Assembly (NCBI GenBank): GCA_001972305.1
Contig: BDDD01000712.1
Coordinates: 299,787 to 363,786 of the forward strand
Direction of reading: 5' to 3'
DNA: 64,000 nucleotides
Source: Cephalotus follicularis
Lineage: Eukaryota; Streptophyta; Magnoliopsida; Oxalidales; Cephalotaceae
The notes beneath the pieces were generated by a model. That model was not told the origin of the DNA. It saw nothing but the letters and a program-made list of their open reading frames with translations, and searched no databases. The translations under genes were made by a program, and so were the position numbers. Below are positions 1-10,638 of this stretch, one piece after another (the first letter of the stretch is position 1; each line of letters opens with the position of its first letter).

Positions 1-654
1 GTCCGAAGACTAGTATTGGGCTCAAGACGTCGCTAACCCCTAGCCTACGTCGAGCCACCTAGCTATCACCCTAACTCCGCTGATGATAGGAGGTAAACAG
101 TACTACCGGCATTAAGCGGGCAGTTAACAATTAAGCTCTGCATTGCAGGCATTTTTGGTGTGTACTCTAGCCAACTCCTGGCACATTGGACCACCTCCGT
201 TAGCCAGTGACATCTGCCATCACTCTACTAATCGGCAATATGCATAGACAATCAATTCAATCAGTGCAATTCAATAATAATATTAATTATATAAATAATA
301 TGCAATATCAAAGTGTTTTCTTTAGAACATATAACATTTCAGTGATCGTACGTCTCATATGAGGAAACGATATCATTACAGTAGTGGTTCCCAGTTTGGG
401 AACAAAACAGTAGGTACCTCACATGGGAGGAAAATTAGTAGTTCCTTTAAAACAATAGTTTTCATTTGAAAATGATAGTTAAACCATGAATTGTGCATAT
501 AGCACATAGTTCTTTCAATCTTTAGAAATATGGAATAATATTGTTTATAACAATCACTAGTATATACTAATTAACAGTAGCATATACAGGAACAATAACA
601 AGGACAGTAGCAATTCAATTGGGCCCCAACAAGACCTATATCAGTAATTTTACC

Positions 655-775
655 CAGGACAGCCGACTGCTCTCAAGAACAGTCGGCTATTTTGGGTTGA
701 GTAGTTGACTGTTTTATTTGTACAATCGACTGGATGCATTGAGCAGTCTACTGTCATGAAGAACAGTCGACTGCT
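655..775. repeat. TCGA-palindrome array in E1 (distal)
   Basis: Five to six irregularly spaced copies of the 10-bp palindrome CAGTCGACTG and one- or two-base variants (CAGCCGACTG, CAGTCGGCT, AATCGACTG, CAGTCTACTG), about 20-30 bp apart. It occupies the same relative place in the LTR as the E2 array at 15355-15512, where the arms differ. Confidence 0.75.
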
Positions 776-1811
776 TCTGCCCAGAAATCCAGGCAGTAGC
801 AGTTTATGTATTACAATCTCTAATACCAATCCAATCCAAGACATGCAATCATACAGAAAATGAACATACATGATATGCATAATATATCTTCCATAAACAT
901 GTCATTACCCCTCCCTCAATAGCTTATCCCAAGATCAATTGGAATGATCTTTCTCTTTGTGTTTCCAAGGTTTTCACCAAATAATCCTTTTAATTCCAGC
1001 AGGTTCAATCTATATCATGCATGCATGTGGTTTAGTCATTAACTAGTAGGTTTGTCTAGATTATCCAGCTACAATAGCTGTCCTAATAGTGATTCAACAA
1101 TAGTTCATTAAGCCATTTAACTGTCCTTTTTACCACATCTATATAAACCTTGTGTCCATCTATTTAAATCCCGTATTCCTTAACTTGAAACATGTGTACA
1201 GAAGGTATACTTAAGGAAATCAGTAAGTTTAAGACAACTACAATTCGAGTTAGAGCTATTTAAATTCTCTAAGCTTTATGCCCATGTTTCTTACTCCCAT
1301 ATTACCATTCCAAATCAATTCTAGAACTGTTAATCCTTTATCATGTTAACAGAGGATAACTAACCTTCCTAGTTACAGTACTACTTAAGCAGGGAGCTCG
1401 AATTGGAACTTACCAGGAGAAGTCCAAAGCTTCCAAGTCCTTCTTTGAGCTTTCAAAAATCCTCAATGCAAGCTCCAATGATTTTCCAGCCACTCTCCTC
1501 TATCTTCAGTGTTTTCTAACACTCACACACAGTCCTAACAGTTGATATAGAGCTTTGAATTCACCAGAGTCCCTTAACTCCTCATTCTCTCATCATATGC
1601 ACTCCTTTTCCTTTCTTCTTTCTATCTCTTTCTCACCCTTTTCTCTTCTACTTTGCAGGTTGCAGGCCTGCGATTTGCAGAAGGATTAGAGGACGTGCAA
1701 GCACTCTAATTTGCATGCTCTGGCAGCTACTGTCATGCATGACACCTGCCCTCCATGCATTCCCTTTTGTTTCAGTCACACAGGCATGCACAGACACCTG
1801 TTCTGTACCGA

Positions 1812-1955
1812 TCCAGTCGACTATCTTCACTTGGCAGTCGACTGCTATACCACGCATTTAGACAGTCGACTGTTCCCCTGTGACAGTCGGTTGTTCCTTC
1901 ATAAACCAGGCAGTCGACTGTTACCCTGTAATAGTCGGCTGTCTTGCCTGATATT
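1812..1955. repeat. TCGA-palindrome array in E1 (proximal)
   Basis: Six copies of CAGTCGACTG or near variants in about 140 bp, near the LTR start when read on the minus strand. E1 therefore carries two arrays, one near each end. E2 lacks the corresponding LTR part. Confidence 0.75.
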
Positions 1956-2167
1956 TGGTTTATTTTAGATTGGTTTTCACCAATTGTACATCCATTCATC
2001 CCAAGCAATTACCAATCACAATTTATAATAATTGGACATTAATTTCAAATGAGTGCATATTTTATCAATCAATATTACAATGTACATGAATTGAATTTGC
2101 GGTTATTACACTTCCATCCTTCTACGCACTCTTGGTATCATAGGCAGAGGAGTCAACAAGCATACGC

Positions 2168-2370
2168 GCTCCTCGGCCTCTTCGACTCAAGGTAGCATCA
2201 CTATAGGTGCTCCTTGGCCTCTTCGTCTCAAGGTAAAATCACTATAGGTGCTCCTCGGCCTCCTCAACTCAAGGTAACATCACTATAGGTGCTCCTCGGT
2301 CACCTTGGCTCAAGGTAGCATCACTATAGGTGCTTATCAGCCTCCTCAACTCAAGGTAGCATCACTATCA
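2168..2370. repeat. 41-bp minisatellite, about 5 copies
   Basis: The unit starts GCTCCTCGGCCTC and ends ATCACTATAGGT. Five units follow head to tail with roughly 10-20% divergence by eye. It lies in LTR I. Confidence 0.85.
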
Positions 2371-2512
2371 CCTGTATTCTACTCTACTGCAGTTGAGCAT
2401 CACCATTGTCTATGCACCGCTTGTTCTGCAGAGGATGGTCAATCCTTTCCTTAATGTTGTCTGTTTAAGACAATGACCTTATGGGTCCAATCACAATCGA
2501 TGGCCCTTATTG

Positions 2513-2605
2513 GACATCTCAGTCGGTGACCCTTAGGCTATCGGTCATCTCAGTCGGTGACCTTTAGGCTATCGGTCATCTCAGTCGGTGACCCTTAGTT
2601 ATACA
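2513..2605. repeat. 31-bp tandem repeat, nearly 3 copies
   Basis: The unit contains CATCTCAGTCGGTGACC followed by TTAGGCTATCGGT. Diverged relatives of the unit reappear in LTR H at 5180-5372. Confidence 0.8.
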
Positions 2606-3807
2606 TCTGTCAGACTAAGTGGCTACCTCCCTGATCCCTTATTACCTAACATATAACGGGAGTGGCTTGGCCGGGTATGAGCTATGACCTTAGAGGTTTC
2701 TGCTACTATAAAACCCTTTTGGATGAGTAACATTGAAACCCATTTATTTCAGACAAGGGTTTTCCTAAGCTACACAACCTTAGAGCTTTCCTAAGTTTGA
2801 ATGTCAGACGATGAGCGTTGGAGCTCTACCTCTGAGGTCTGCCTTCAATTCCAAGTTTTGCCTTCTAGTATGACGTCTGCCTTCTAGTGTGAGGTCTCCT
2901 TTGGTATGATGTCAACCTGTGGTACGAGGTCTGCCTCAGCCTTCTCCTCTGCGTTCTGCAGACGGCAGCCGCTCTAGGTGTTGTCTATTATATATTAAAC
3001 GACACGCCCATGCTCTAATCGAAGGCGTCCATAGTCTAATGACTTAGGAGAACGACAACATGTGGCTGTTAATCAGCTCATCAATAACCCAAGTCTAAAA
3101 CAGGCAATCTAACACTCGATCCAAGGGAGCCATAAGCCCCAATGGTCGATTCCAACAAAGAAATAGCTTGAGGAAATACTTAATCCATTCATCTAGCAGT
3201 TCATAACAGCATAATTCATCTGTTCATAATAGCACACATCATTCAAGGCTGTTATACGCAAGAGTTCAGGCATATAAGTAAAGCCTACCTTGATAGATAT
3301 CAAGTTGCAGCTCTAGAAGAACTTGCTACCAAAACCACTTATAGATCTAGTAGAATCTACTACTGGAATTATGATTTGATCCTTTTTTCAGGCTCTATAC
3401 ATTGCTATGAGTCTAATGACTCCTTCTTTGCTCTAATCCAAGCTCTATCTCTCACAATGTCTCTTCACCATTGAAGAACGATACTAGAGACGATGTTGGT
3501 AGTGGAACACCGCACGTCTATCTTTCTCTCTCTCTTTTAACTCACTCTCTCAAGAGCATTCGGAGCTGAAGGAATGTGTCCATGAGAATAAAGCCGAACT
3601 GTTTAGATATGGACTTTCTTGGCCGGAAGAATCCAGAACCTGTCCATGACCATACAATGGCCGGCCCCACTTTGGCAAATGTGAGACAAGTTATGTCTCA
3701 TGAAACTGAAGTAGTTATTATTGACTTAGTCAAAAATTGTGGGGCTTTATGACGTCATACAATATCATATATATTACAACAGATACTTATAAAACTCAGG
3801 GCTTACA

Positions 3808-4285
3808 CCCTCGGTCGCACATTGATGAATTGTTTGACCAGTTTAAGGGTGCTATAGTGGTTTTTAAGCTCAATTTGAGATTGGGTTAGCACCAGTTGAA
3901 AGTCAAATGAAGTGACATTGTGAAAACTGCTTTCATGTCCAAATACAGTCACTATGAATTTCTAGTTATGCTCTTCTGTGTGACTAATGCACCTACCGCT
4001 TTCATGGGCTTGATGAACCGAGTGTTCAACCATTACTTGGACCAGTTCATAGTAGTTTTCATTAATGGCATCTTGGTCTATTCAAAGACCAAGGAGGAGC
4101 ATGCCCAAAACCTTTATACAGTGTTATAGACTTTGACCGATCATCATCTGTATGTCAAGTTCAACAAGTGTGAATTTTGGCTTACCGAGGTTGCTTTTCT
4201 TGGGCATATCATATCTAGTAGTAGATTGGCAATGGATCCAGAAAAGATTGAGGCAGTTAAGGATTGAAAACAGCCAGAGAATGTT
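3808..4285 (+). pseudogene. Gypsy element F, reverse transcriptase fragment
   Basis: Translates to the middle of a Ty3/Gypsy RT: the HIDELFDQ block, then [27 protein letters not shown] and FLGHI, with in-frame stops and a frameshift near 4195. The catalytic FIDD motif reads FING (4058-4072), so both aspartates are lost. The frame ends at PENV, where LTR H begins; the next codons (FEVRSFLG) resume at 9412, so this is one gene broken by insertion. The N-terminal gag-protease part is not in the window. Confidence 0.85.
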
Positions 4286-5061
4286 TGTCACTCCTCAAAC
4301 CATAGGGAGGACCCCACGGTCAGACACGTGGCATGCCGTCCATACCATCTATTTCCATCATCCAAAATATGCAACAATTTCAAACTTTAAATCAAATCAG
4401 AACAATGCAACCGAAATAACCAATCAATATATATAACCCGTGGATACCTATTCATATACATCAATGTTCATATCATAGCTCTGCCAGAAGTCGGCAAGTC
4501 AAATATAATAAGTACAATATCCCCTTTTCATTATACAAGGTAGGTCGTACGGAACTGCTCTGGTGATGAAGCTCCACTATGCAATCTCGCCCATCTAGTC
4601 ATTGCGCTGCATTGCCTAGACCTGGCCATTCAAGGAATGGGTCAGCAACCCATGGTTGTGTAGGAGCTACTATATGTGGAGAATGAGGATGCATGTCATG
4701 CGAGAGGCTCAATGCAACAGTACATATAACTAACTCAATTCCATACCATAACCATATGATTATACAACCATAACAATACAATTCCATATCCATTCAGCAT
4801 CCATATCATTCCAAAAATCATCACAGGCACATATGAGCTTTCCTCGGGTTCCTCTACCGAGGTAGCAGACTACCGAACATTCCGTAGCAATCAATATCAT
4901 CTTAGGACGCATATGAACTCTCCTCGACCTCTTCTGCCAAGGTAGAGTAGACTAGGGTGATACTTATAGGTAGAGCAGAGAAGGTGAATATTCACCTGGT
5001 TAGACCTCCCTTAACAGTAGACTCTATAGGACAGTGATCACAATACAATCATAATCAATAA

Positions 5062-5101
<40 letters not shown>

Positions 5102-5135
5102 CTATCTATATATATATATATATGTATATATATAC
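5062..5135. repeat. (CA)n / (TA)n microsatellite
   Basis: About 16 CA dinucleotides are followed by a short TCTA run and a TA run. Confidence 0.95.
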
Positions 5136-5179
5136 GTACATATACATTCATAATCAATAACCATACCCAATCAATAGCC

Positions 5180-5372
5180 CTCACGGTCATTTCGGTTGGT
5201 GACCTTTGCAGTCATCTCATTTGGTGACTTTTACGGTCATCTCAATCATTGGTGACCTCTTAGTCGCCTCCATCGGTGGTGACCTTTTCGGTCATCTCTA
5301 TCGGTGATGAACTATACGATCATCTCAGTCGTGGTGACCTTTACGGTCATCTCAATTATGGTGACCCTTAGG
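5180..5372. repeat. Diverged tandem repeat in LTR H
   Basis: About six units of roughly 30-35 bp, each with GGTCATCTC followed by TCGGTGACC-like sequence, alternating with TTTACGGTC. The same unit occurs in LTR I at 2513-2605. Confidence 0.75.
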
Positions 5373-6257
5373 GTTCCTAACTATACAATACAATTCCTCA
5401 TAAAAAAATCCCTTACAACATAAATATTGAATGCCATTGGAAGTATCAAAGGTATGCAAGGTTATAAGGAGAAAGTTTAGCAGAGGACCGGCACTAAACG
5501 CCGACTCTACCGTTCAAAGCATTATTAGCACAAGTCTGCACTACAATCTTTGGGACAGGTCTACTATACTCTACTATTCGACACTATAAGCGCAGGTCCA
5601 CTCTTCTCTATGACCTAGGAGTAGGTTTGCTCTACAGCCTTGTGGACATGTCAGCTCTATAGCCTTATGGAGCAAGTCTTATCTGCCGCCTCATGGACAA
5701 GTCTGCTCTGCAGTCTTCTGGCGTAGGTATTCTCCTCCGCCTCTTGGACAAGTATGCTCTACAATCTTGTGGCGCAGGTATTCTTTGCTACCTCATGGAA
5801 AAGTCTGGTATGTAGTCTTGTGGCGTAGGTCTTCTCTGCCACCTCATGGACAAGTCTACCATGCAGCCTTGTGGAGTAGTGACCTCTTTCCTCCGAGGTC
5901 TGGCCTGACTTAGACTTAGTGTCTACTATAGGTCCAAAGAGTAACAATACAATTAGCCTCAAGTACGAGGTTTGCCTTGGTACTGAGGTACGCTTCCAGT
6001 AAAGCGCCACCGCTCTATTTAGAAGTGTCAAAAATCTAAGGATTTAACATATCAATAATATATGGTTGTTAAATATCACATATACAATCTAAGTCCAATT
6101 CTGGAAATCATTCATCTGATTCAATGGAGTCATAAGCTCCAGAGACCGATTCCAATCAAAATCCTGATCTAAAAGCTCACAACAGTGCCACATATCAATT
6201 TATAACAATACGATCTATCAAACCAAAGAAGCATACAACATCATAGTAGATATATAT

Positions 6258-8832
6258 TGTTAGAGCAGGGGTGCCCCTGCATGCCACGAGGTGGCTCTGC
6301 ATAAATATATATGTATGTATGAGATGCACTCCTTAACTGGAGATATCTCTTTAAGCCTTGGGACGGCTGCATGTGTGTATATTACACTCTCTATTTATAC
6401 AATCTGAATTTCTTTTCGTGTTTTATAGTGCATATTCAATCAACAATGGCAACCCGGTATATGTATATCCCAAACCATCTTAAATGGATCGGGTGATCAC
6501 CATGTCATCCGAGTATACATATAGTGCCCTGTCGTTCGAGGGGTTGGATCTCATGCCTGAGAGGTTATGAGAATGATATCCTTACTCCCTTCTGACAGAA
6601 CGTTCCAAGTCATAGGTTCGCTTTCTTAGGGCAATAGATGAACCGCAAAGACTTGTCGTATTATGCTTGCTCCCGGGTTTAATGGAGGATGGATCATCTC
6701 ATTACCATTTGGATTTATTCTAAAGAATAAGGTGGGGTTCGTGCTAAGGAGCATGAGACTGAACAGACCCACCATAGGAAACCTATTTGGAAAGTCATAC
6801 CTATGTCAATAGGACTCCTATAGTCTCGATAGTGTATAGTCTATGGTGACTAGTAGACCATTTGTGGAGCTACGTTGCATCGTTAGACCTGAGCGGCTGG
6901 CATGCATTGTGTTGTAACTGCTTGGCTTTGATTTCCGCCTTCCCTAGCACTAGCCACGTCCTGGCAAAAGGGTTGTCTTTGGGTCTTGTGGAAGCTTCAT
7001 TGAGATGTATGGGCGAGTTCGTAATATGGGATTGTCACACCCGTATGAAGGGTGATCGGCTCTATATTATTTATGTTGGTTGAGATTCTAAAACCCTGAT
7101 CAGGTATAGGCAGACTGGAAACGGGGTTTCCGGGTATGTTTGCCGAAAGTCTCAATGCGCACGCAAATTTATAGTTATCACGACTTTACCTAGGGGTGAC
7201 ATTATTCTGAACCCTAGGTCGCGGTCGGAGCCAAGTATGACGTAGGATACATGACACATATGCCGATGACTGGATAAAGTACCGGTTTACTGGATGTCGA
7301 CTTATAGACGTAGTTTATTCTACGAATCTGGGCGGTGATGGGATTCACATCGGGGCTATTTTAATAGTCGAGGACTATTGAGATAGTCGTACCAGAACTC
7401 CTGGGATGTTCTGGGAAATTTATAGTCGTACCGGATTCAAACCAGGCTTTCGGGTCCCACCTGATTATTGGAAAAGCGATGCATGCTACACACATGCTAG
7501 CTTGGCGGAAAATCTAGTTTTTAAACTAGTATATATTTAATTTGATATTAGTGGTTTTTATTTATTTATTTACCACCGTATTGTCAAATTGATATATCAA
7601 GAGATACCACAGTTGGAGTATGTTTATCATACGTTGTGCGGGGAGCACAAAATTAAAATGAGAGAGAAACAATTTTAAACAAAATAAAAGGAGAAAAACG
7701 AAAAGACACTTGTGTGAATTTGATTAAGTCTTTTTCCTTTTGTTTTTTTTCTTCTCCCGTAGGCCAGACCAGGAGGAAAACGCACGGCTCCGTGCGTTGT
7801 GCGCGACAGGCAAGCTTCCTGCTGGAGAAAGCGACGTGCGGTGGCGTCGGTAGCCGGGGAAGAGGACCTGCTCGTCCATGGTGAGTCCTCCTCTCTTCCT
7901 CCTTCTCTTTTCTCCCCTATTTATCTCTATTTCAGACCGACGCTTTTTTGCATCACCCACTGTGCCGGCCTTCTCTTCCGCCGCCGGTGGTCTTGGTAGG
8001 TAGAGCCGCCTCGGCTCTACCTATTTCGGCCCTAGAGTAGGTGTGACCGGCCTTTGTTTGGCTGGGTTTGTTCGCGGTTCAGGTTAGGGCGCTGTGCGCC
8101 GTGGGTTGACGTTCCATGCCAATTCATGGTGGGTATTCAGCACGGTTGGGTAGATTATTAAATTTGGAGGCTAACCGTGGTGGTCTGATGTCACGCCGAC
8201 GTCGTTGTCGCCGGGTCGGGTCGACCCGACGGGTTTGTTGGTGGGTTGGTGGCCGTGGCTTGGCGTTCCGCATCGAGTCACACCATTTCTTGGCCACGGT
8301 TGTGTAGATCTGCTTCTTGGCATCCTGTGGTGGCTCGGCCGGTGCAGGCCGAGAGTCACTGAGTCCGAACTCAGTGACTCGCTGCCACTGCCCGAGCGCA
8401 GCCACCGTTCTGGGTCGCTTCCCACCATTTCTCCGCCACCAGTGGATAGATCGGAGCTGCTGGAGTCCGTTGGTGTCTTGGTCGAAGTTTTCATGGACTG
8501 GCCAGAAACCGGCAGTGGAGCCGATAACCAACAGTTGCTTCGGCAAGCGCGTGGCGGCAAAGTGATGGAGCCGCCAACGTTGGTATGATTACTACTTATT
8601 TGTTTCCGCTGTGTTTATTGTTTACCGAATTGATTTCGGTTATAGTGGATGTATGCTTGACTGTGATATTTGTTCGATTGAATATTAAACGGAGATCCTA
8701 GGCTAATAGATTTTGGTAGTAAGATGTAATTGTGAACCTAGACTTGCGAATCTTGGTGTTTTTGAAAATTAAAATTATACACACTTGCATCATAGACCCA
8801 AAATCGACTGGGACCTCTCCCGGGTTCCAACA
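6258..8832 (+). mobile_element. Solo LTR J, Copia-like
   Basis: Starts TGTTAGAGCAGG and ends GGTTCCAACA, flanked by TATAT (6253-6257) and TATAC (8833-8837). The LTR H sequence continues on both sides. No gag or pol is present. 7780-8560 is GC-rich and leader-like and generates long chance frames on both strands. Part of it (about 6425-6820) is related to 62058-62447. At about 2.6 kb it is long for a Copia LTR, so it may hold a further insertion I cannot delimit; 7034 reads like a Gypsy LTR terminus (TGTCACACCC). Confidence 0.6.
8353..8380. repeat. Perfect 12-bp inverted repeat (hairpin)
   Basis: Arms GAGTCACTGAGT and ACTCAGTGACTC around the loop CCGA. The arms contain TGAGT/GAGTCA-type sites as bound by bZIP factors. 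Similar GAGTCA repeats occur in the B LTR around 24645-24960. Confidence 0.9.
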
Positions 8833-9406
8833 TATACATATATATATATAAACATATATCAGCTCAAGGCATAGGAGTAGGACCTACCTCAATAACAATT
8901 GATTCTTGCAGATCTTGGAGAACTGCTATAAAACCGTCGATTTGCTGTTTCCTTCTGGTTCTACTCACTGCTGCAAACCCGATGACTCCTTCTTTACACC
9001 AAACCAAGATTTCTCTCTCAATTTATCTCTCTCTCCCTGTCTCCCTTTGAGTCTGGAGATGAGAAGATAAAATGAGTTCCAAAAAGGAGAGAGTGCCAAA
9101 CTTCTAGACAAAGGTGATCTCCTTTGTCTCTTCCCCGAATTATGAGGTAGCTGGTCCCTTTTTTGCCATAAATATCTCATTTTATTTGAGCGAAAGTCTC
9201 TAGAATTCGCCACACACACATGCCACATTTCTTACAATGGCCGACCCATCATCCAAATTTCTTCCATGGTCCAATTCAGCCCAACAATTACATATATACC
9301 ATAGCCAAAGTTTGGCCTAAGAAGAGAAAATAATAATACCAAGCCCAAACCACAATTTCACCATTATATATATAATAAACATTTACATATAATTATGGGG
9401 CTTACA

Positions 9407-10638
9407 CAGTTTTTGAAGTCCGCAGTTTCTTGGTACAAGCGGGTTATTACTGCAGATTCGATGAGGGATTTTCACAGATTGCCTCACATTGACTCGATGT
9501 ACTAAAAAATAATCAGTTTTTATATGGGATTCTGACTATGTACAGAGTTTTCATGATCTAAAGGAGAGATTGATTTCGACACCTATTTTAACTTTACCTA
9601 AAGGGAATGAAGACTTCGCGATTTATACAGATGCTTCAGGAAAAGGTCTTGAATATATCCTTATGTAGTATTGTAAGGTGATTCCTTATCCGTCAAGAAA
9701 GATTCAATCTCATGAAGAGAACTACCTGATGCATGATCTTTAGTTGGCAGCCATCATATTTGCCCTCAGAAAATGGTGTCACTACCTTTATGGCAACGAG
9801 TTTGTAGTTTTCATAGACTATAAGAGCTTGAAACACCTTTTCTCATAGAAAGACTTGAACATGAGATAGAGAATATGGTTTGAGCTACTTAACAACTACA
9901 ACTGTGATATTGAGTATCATCTAGGGAAGATGAATGTAGTCGCGGATGCCTTGAGTCATAGGATGGCTTGTATGACACTTTGTTCTATTCATGCATAATC
10001 GTTATTGCTTGACAGGATATGAGATGATCAGTTTTCTGATACAGACTTGCAGAAAGTAGTCACAGCTATACATTGTGACTTGAAACCAAACTTCACCCAG
10101 ATTGCTGATGATTTGTTTAGGTACCAAGGTAGAGTATGAGTTCTAGATGATGACGAGTTAAAGGAAGAGATTTTATCTCAAGCCCACTTATCTCATTTCT
10201 CCATTCATCCTGGGAGTACGAAGATGTATCAATACCTTAAGCTAGGCTATTGGTGGATCGGTATGAAGTGAGAGATTGCAAGATTCATAGCGAGATGCCT
10301 AACTTGCCAGCAACTTAAGGAAGAACACGAGAGGCCAATTGGTTTGGTTCAGCCCTTGTTTATTCCCGACTGGAAGTGGGAACATTTGACTGTGAATTAT
10401 TTCTCCAGATATCCATTGACACGTAACAAGCATGATGCTATTTGGGTTATGGTCATTCAGCTCACGAAGACAGCCCACTTCAGACCAATTCGGATGACTT
10501 ATTCTATGGATAGACTGTCTCGCCTGTATGTCAAGGAGATAGTCAAGACTCGTGGAACCCCCATTAGCATAGTTTCAGATAGAGGTAGCTATTTCACTTC
10601 TAGTTTCTAGAAGAAGCTGTAAACAGTTATGGGTATGC
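9407..10638 (+). pseudogene. Gypsy element F, RNase H and integrase
   Basis: Continues F after solo LTR H. The order is the RT end (FEVRSFLG), RNase H (IYTDASGKGL, VVFIDYKSLKHL, VVADALSHR), then the integrase zinc finger with its His and Cys residues preserved (SIHPGSTKMY ... CLTCQQ, about 10200-10315) and the start of the catalytic core. The first core Asp is replaced (LTVNYF where MDF is usual); the second remains (IVSDRG, about 10575). Several stops. It breaks at the codons for VMGM, where G is inserted, and resumes at 13366. Tekay/Del-like by RNase H and integrase wording. Confidence 0.85.

Larger units (their letters stand above)
1..2110 (-). mobile_element. LTR E1, minus-strand Gypsy-type, cut by window edge
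   Basis: Non-coding. The right edge reads ...GGTTATTACA, the reverse complement of a typical Gypsy LTR start (TGTAATAACC), and a purine-rich stretch on the minus strand follows it outside. The body aligns by eye with E2 (14071-16111): both have the block with 'cgctaac', 'cacctaactatcaccct' and 'ccaactcctggca', and the same order of blocks afterwards. No pol sequence of this element follows on the right, so it may be a solo LTR; the left end lies outside the window. Short open frames here are chance. Confidence 0.6.
2111..3807 (-). mobile_element. LTR I, minus-strand Gypsy-type, partial
   Basis: Non-coding. The right edge ends in GGGCTTACA (minus-strand start TGTAAGCCC) and abuts F reverse transcriptase sequence. 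It shares several blocks with solo LTR H: repeated 'ggtcatctcagtcggtgacc' units and the 'gatgactccttctttg' block near the right end. The left end seems cut near the edge of E1. Same family as H, separate insertion. Confidence 0.55.
4286..9406 (-). mobile_element. Solo LTR H, minus-strand Gypsy-type, split by J
   Basis: Begins TGTCACTCC and ends GGGGCTTACA. Removing it rejoins the F reading frame exactly (codons for ENV then FEV). The flanking 5-mers are ATGTT (4281-4285) and CAGTT (9407-9411), a decayed target duplication. Without J the LTR is about 2.54 kb. No gag or pol sequence lies inside. Its content is AT-rich non-coding sequence with a microsatellite and diverged tandem repeats. Confidence 0.75.

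Noticed and set aside
2168-2605. Regular direct repeats resembling a CRISPR array
   Set aside because: Units are head to tail without unique spacers, in a plant-type retrotransposon LTR. Plain minisatellites.
7033-7500. Extra Gypsy LTR starting TGTCACACCCG inside J
   Set aside because: The start motif looks right, but no matching end or target duplication could be found.
8116-8588. Overlapping long frames on both strands in a GC-rich stretch (up to 140 codons)
   Set aside because: No family wording, frames overlap on both strands, and the stretch lies inside solo LTR J. It is a GC-rich leader.
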